Source of the DNA: an uncultured Eubacteriales bacterium
Lineage (GTDB): Bacteria; Bacillota; Clostridia; Peptostreptococcales; Anaerovoracaceae
Assembly: GCA_902775345.1 (NCBI GenBank)
Contig: CACYLW010000013.1
Span: 62,001 to 126,000 of the forward strand
Reading direction: 5' to 3'
Length of the DNA stretch: 64,000 bases
The first letter of the stretch is position 1. Every line of letters starts with the position of its first letter. Below are positions 61,551 to 64,000 of the stretch, piece after piece. The position numbers were made by a program, and so were the translations under genes. The notes beneath the pieces are model-generated. The model was not told where the DNA came from and searched no databases. It worked only from the letters and a program-made list of their open reading frames with translations.

Positions 61551-62180
61551 ATGGAAATCACACTTGAAAAAATCGAACTTGTAAAGGACAGGACCGGTTC
61601 AACTTACGCAGAAGCGAAGGCCGCTCTTGAAGCTGCCGAGGGAAGCGTAGTTGACGCTATCATCGCGCTCGAAGAAGAGATGAACAAGGAGCACGATAAG
61701 GTCGATGGCGGAAGCCTTAAGGACAGCCCTCTGTTTGCCAAGCTCAAGGAGATCGTTGACAAGGGCAATGTTTCACGGATCCTCGTAAGCAAAGGCGAGA
61801 AGACCATCGTAAACTTCCCGGTAACAGCAGGTGTCATCGGCGCAGTCCTCGTGCCATGGGGAGCGATCCTCGGCATAGTAGCAGCCATGGGAACACAGTG
61901 CAGCATCGACTTCGTTGATGAAAAAGGCAACGTGATCGACATCGACGGCAGGGTCGTAGGCTTTTACGACAAGGCAAGAGGCGCTGTTGTAAAGGGAATG
62001 GACAAGGCTCAGGACGCCATCAACAAGGAGACTCTTGATGATCTCATGAGCACCATTGACAGTTTTGCAAAAAAGGCCGGAAAGACCGTCAAGGAACTCA
62101 TCAAAGATGCATCCGAAGCCTATAAGCAGAGCGACGCCGAAGATATCATAGAAGAAGAATTCAAAGACGAGGAGCTTTAA
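61551..62180 (+). CDS. DUF4342 protein with N-terminal UBA-like domain
   Basis: A 209-residue protein. Residues 1-45 (LEKIELVKDRTGSTYAEAKA...) resemble the UBA/EF-Ts-like domain that precedes DUF4342. The middle part has one hydrophobic stretch (TAGVIGAVLVPWGAILGIVAAM, about 94-115), perhaps a membrane hairpin, and the C-terminus is charged and helical. Function unknown. ATG 61551 follows TTGGAGG at 8-nt spacing; ATG 61545 is too near the site. It is the last small gene before glyS. Confidence 0.85.
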   Translation: MEITLEKIELVKDRTGSTYAEAKAALEAAEGSVVDAIIALEEEMNKEHDKVDGGSLKDSPLFAKLKEIVDKGNVSRILVSKGEKTIVNFPVTAGVIGAVLVPWGAILGIVAAMGTQCSIDFVDEKGNVIDIDGRVVGFYDKARGAVVKGMDKAQDAINKETLDDLMSTIDSFAKKAGKTVKELIKDASEAYKQSDAEDIIEEEFKDEEL

Positions 62181-62183
62181 TAT

Positions 62184-63620
62184 ATGCCAATTGATAAGAA
62201 AGATATTCCTGTAACCGACAGAGCCGTAACGATGGAGAAGATAATAGCACTCTGCAAAAACAGAGGCTACATCTTCCCGGGATCGGAGATATACGGCGGT
62301 CTGGCAAATACATGGGACTTCGGCCCTCTGGGCGTGGAGTTCAAGAACAACATCAAGGATGCGTGGAGACAGAAGTTCGTAAGGGAATCAAAACTCAACG
62401 TGGGACTTGATGCAGCTATCCTGATGAACCCTCAGACATGGGTAGCTTCGGGACATGTCGGCGGCTTCAGCGATCCGCTCATCGACTGCAGATCGTGCAA
62501 GACCCGCTACAGAGCGGACCAGCTCATTGAGGACTGGTATAAGGAGAACGAGCCTGATACTGAAGTCGTGGTAGACGGATGGTCGAGGGAGGAGATGGAG
62601 AACTTCATCACTGAAAAGTCCGTCAAATGCCCTAACTGCGGAAAGAGCGACTTCACCGGCATCAGACAGTTCAACCTGATGTTCAAGACATTCCAGGGCG
62701 TCACCGAGGATTCCAAGTCTGAGATCTACATGAGGCCTGAGACGGCACAGGGAATCTTTGTAAATTTCAAGAACGTTCAGAGAACGGCCCGCAAAAAGAT
62801 ACCTTTCGGCATCGCGCAGGTCGGAAAATCTTTCAGAAACGAGATCACACCGGGCAACTTCATCTTCAGAGTAAGAGAGTTTGAGCAGATGGAACTTGAG
62901 TTCTTCTGCAGACCGGGTACAGAACTTGACTGGTTCGATTACTGGAAGTCGTACTGCCTCAGCTTCCTTAAGAATCTGGGACTGAAACCTGAATTCACAA
63001 GATTCAGGGATCACACTCCTGAGGAGCTTTCGCACTACAGCAATGCAACCACTGATATCGAGTATCTCTTCCCGTTCGGCTGGGGCGAGATCTGGGGCGT
63101 AGCGTCTCGTACTGACTATGACCTCATGGCTCACCAGACGCACTCCGGTGAGGATATGAGCTACCTCGATCCTGAAACAAACGAGAGATACGTGCCGTAC
63201 TGCATCGAGCCTTCGGTAGGAGTTGAGAGACTTGTACTGGCGTTCCTGGTGGATGCCTATGATGAGGAGATCCTCACAGATTCAAAGGGCAGAGAAGACG
63301 TACGTACAGTCCTCAGACTGCATCCTGCTCTTGCACCATACAAGGCTGCCGTCCTTCCGCTTTCAAAGAAGCTCGAAGACGTAGCCCGTCCGGTCTATGA
63401 AGAACTCTGCAAATACTTCATGGTGGAGTATGATGCAGCCGGATCGATAGGCAAGCGCTACAGAAGAGAAGATGAGATCGGAACACCGTTCTGCATCTGC
63501 GTAGATTTCGATACTGCTGAAGACGGTTCGGTCACTATCCGCGACCGCGACACAATGGAGCAGGTAAGAGTGCCGATCCAGGATGTCAGAGGTTACATAG
63601 AAGAGAGACTTCGCTTCTGA
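62184..63620 (+). CDS. glyS: glycyl-tRNA synthetase, single-chain dimeric type
   Basis: A 478-residue class II synthetase of the alpha2 (eukaryote/Bacillota-like) type rather than the alpha2beta2 GlyQ/GlyS type. [19 protein letters not shown] near the N-terminus, a zinc site (CRSCKTR near 92 and CPNC near 150), [13 protein letters not shown] (motif 2 region), [17 protein letters not shown] and [10 protein letters not shown] (motif 3) are present, with an anticodon-binding C-terminus (about 375-478). It starts 3 nt after the DUF4342 gene. It fits with the recO-era run typical of Clostridia. Confidence 0.96.
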   Translation: MPIDKKDIPVTDRAVTMEKIIALCKNRGYIFPGSEIYGGLANTWDFGPLGVEFKNNIKDAWRQKFVRESKLNVGLDAAILMNPQTWVASGHVGGFSDPLIDCRSCKTRYRADQLIEDWYKENEPDTEVVVDGWSREEMENFITEKSVKCPNCGKSDFTGIRQFNLMFKTFQGVTEDSKSEIYMRPETAQGIFVNFKNVQRTARKKIPFGIAQVGKSFRNEITPGNFIFRVREFEQMELEFFCRPGTELDWFDYWKSYCLSFLKNLGLKPEFTRFRDHTPEELSHYSNATTDIEYLFPFGWGEIWGVASRTDYDLMAHQTHSGEDMSYLDPETNERYVPYCIEPSVGVERLVLAFLVDAYDEEILTDSKGREDVRTVLRLHPALAPYKAAVLPLSKKLEDVARPVYEELCKYFMVEYDAAGSIGKRYRREDEIGTPFCICVDFDTAEDGSVTIRDRDTMEQVRVPIQDVRGYIEERLRF

Positions 63621-63688
63621 AAAACAGTTAAGCTTTCCGCTGAAGCATCGGCGGATTTAAATAAAGGGATAAAAAGGAGAGAATGCCT

Positions 63689-64000
63689 ATGGCTAAATAC
63701 GTTTATTCATTCAATGAAGGTACAAAGGATATGAGAGCTCTGCTCGGAGGAAAGGGAGCCAACCTTGCTGAAATGACCAATATCGGTCTTCCTGTACCTT
63801 TCGGATTCACGATCACTACAGACGTATGCAGAAAGTATACTGAGGACGGCGGAGTCCTTGCTCAGGAAGTAATCGATGAAGTATGGGAGCACATTGCTGA
63901 ACTCGAAGAGGTAATGGGCAAGAAGTTCGGCGACAACGAGAATCCTCTGCTCGTTTCCGTAAGATCCGGAGCACCTATCTCGATGCCGGGCATGATGGAC
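63689..64000 (+). CDS. ppdK: pyruvate, phosphate dikinase, N-terminal part (cut by the window edge)
   Basis: The visible 104 residues ([26 protein letters not shown]...[11 protein letters not shown]) match the ATP-grasp start of pyruvate phosphate dikinase, which interconverts pyruvate and phosphoenolpyruvate using ATP/AMP and phosphate, and end in [16 protein letters not shown], another family block. ATG 63689 is preferred by spacing after AAGGAGAG; an in-frame ATG at 63683 adds two residues. The remaining roughly 770 residues expected lie outside. Confidence 0.95.
   Translation, partial: MAKYVYSFNEGTKDMRALLGGKGANLAEMTNIGLPVPFGFTITTDVCRKYTEDGGVLAQEVIDEVWEHIAELEEVMGKKFGDNENPLLVSVRSGAPISMPGMMD

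Overview
The window looks like a chromosomal segment of an anaerobic, low-to-mid-GC member of the Bacillota (Clostridia). Signs of this are strong AGGAGG-type ribosome binding sites, sigma-A-like promoters, a single-chain glycyl-tRNA synthetase, butyrate kinase, pyruvate phosphate dikinase, Rrf2-controlled iscS/iscU and a full selenocysteine (Sec) system. A relative of Anaerovoracaceae/Mogibacteriaceae is my guess, not something the sequence proves. Almost everything is housekeeping or metabolic. I see no prophage, CRISPR array or intact insertion sequence.

Layout. 1-3 kb: tRNA-Glu, an Rrf2 regulator, and a HaeIII-like restriction endonuclease homologue coupled to a YitT membrane protein. 3-12 kb: a dehydrogenase, sodium/proline symporter, a secreted C39-like protein, a DUF1015 protein, an aminotransferase, butyrate kinase and a uracil permease. 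12.3-14.9 kb: selD, itself a selenoprotein with an in-frame UGA and a SECIS-like hairpin, facing a LysR gene. 14.4-20.2 kb: aspartate-family synthesis (thrC and an ACT protein divergent from hom-lysC-asd). 20.2-20.9 kb: a gene-free stretch with hairpins and a possible relic element. 20.9-26.4 kb: DNA glycosylase, larE, udk, a lone LarC2-type protein, purine nucleoside phosphorylase, HD hydrolase, TSCPD protein and cysE. 26.5-30 kb: tRNA-Sec, selA, selB. 30-41 kb: a lipoprotein, Mrp ATPase, potABC, an unusual folD, a small alarmone synthetase, valS, folC and a frameshifted glyA. 41-44 kb: a P-loop protein, an orphan DNA methyltransferase and a second YitT in one coupled cluster. 44-47 kb: a YprB-like nuclease, ychF, a candidate small RNA and lgt. 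47.2-47.8 kb: six tRNA genes. 47.9-52 kb: potD, a third YitT and a Na/phosphate cotransporter. 52-54.2 kb: iscR-iscS-iscU. 54.5-57.6 kb: an RDD protein, a degenerate PyrK-like protein and nnr. 57.6-63.6 kb: rpsU, yqeY, phoH, ybeY, era, recO, a DUF4342 protein and glyS. The window ends inside ppdK.

How the parts fit: tRNA-Sec, SelA, SelB and SelD form a complete route for making and inserting selenocysteine, and SelD is both a maker and a user of it. No other in-frame UGA gene was found here, so the other selenoproteins must lie elsewhere. The most unusual points are three YitT paralogues, each coupled to an upstream gene (two of these genes act on DNA by homology); an orphan HaeIII-family endonuclease; split nickel-pincer (Lar) genes; FolD and PyrK homologues lacking canonical catalytic or cluster residues; a broken glyA reading frame; a promoter nested in a terminator in front of tRNA-Sec; and an orphan promoter-hairpin-terminator unit at 46.2 kb.
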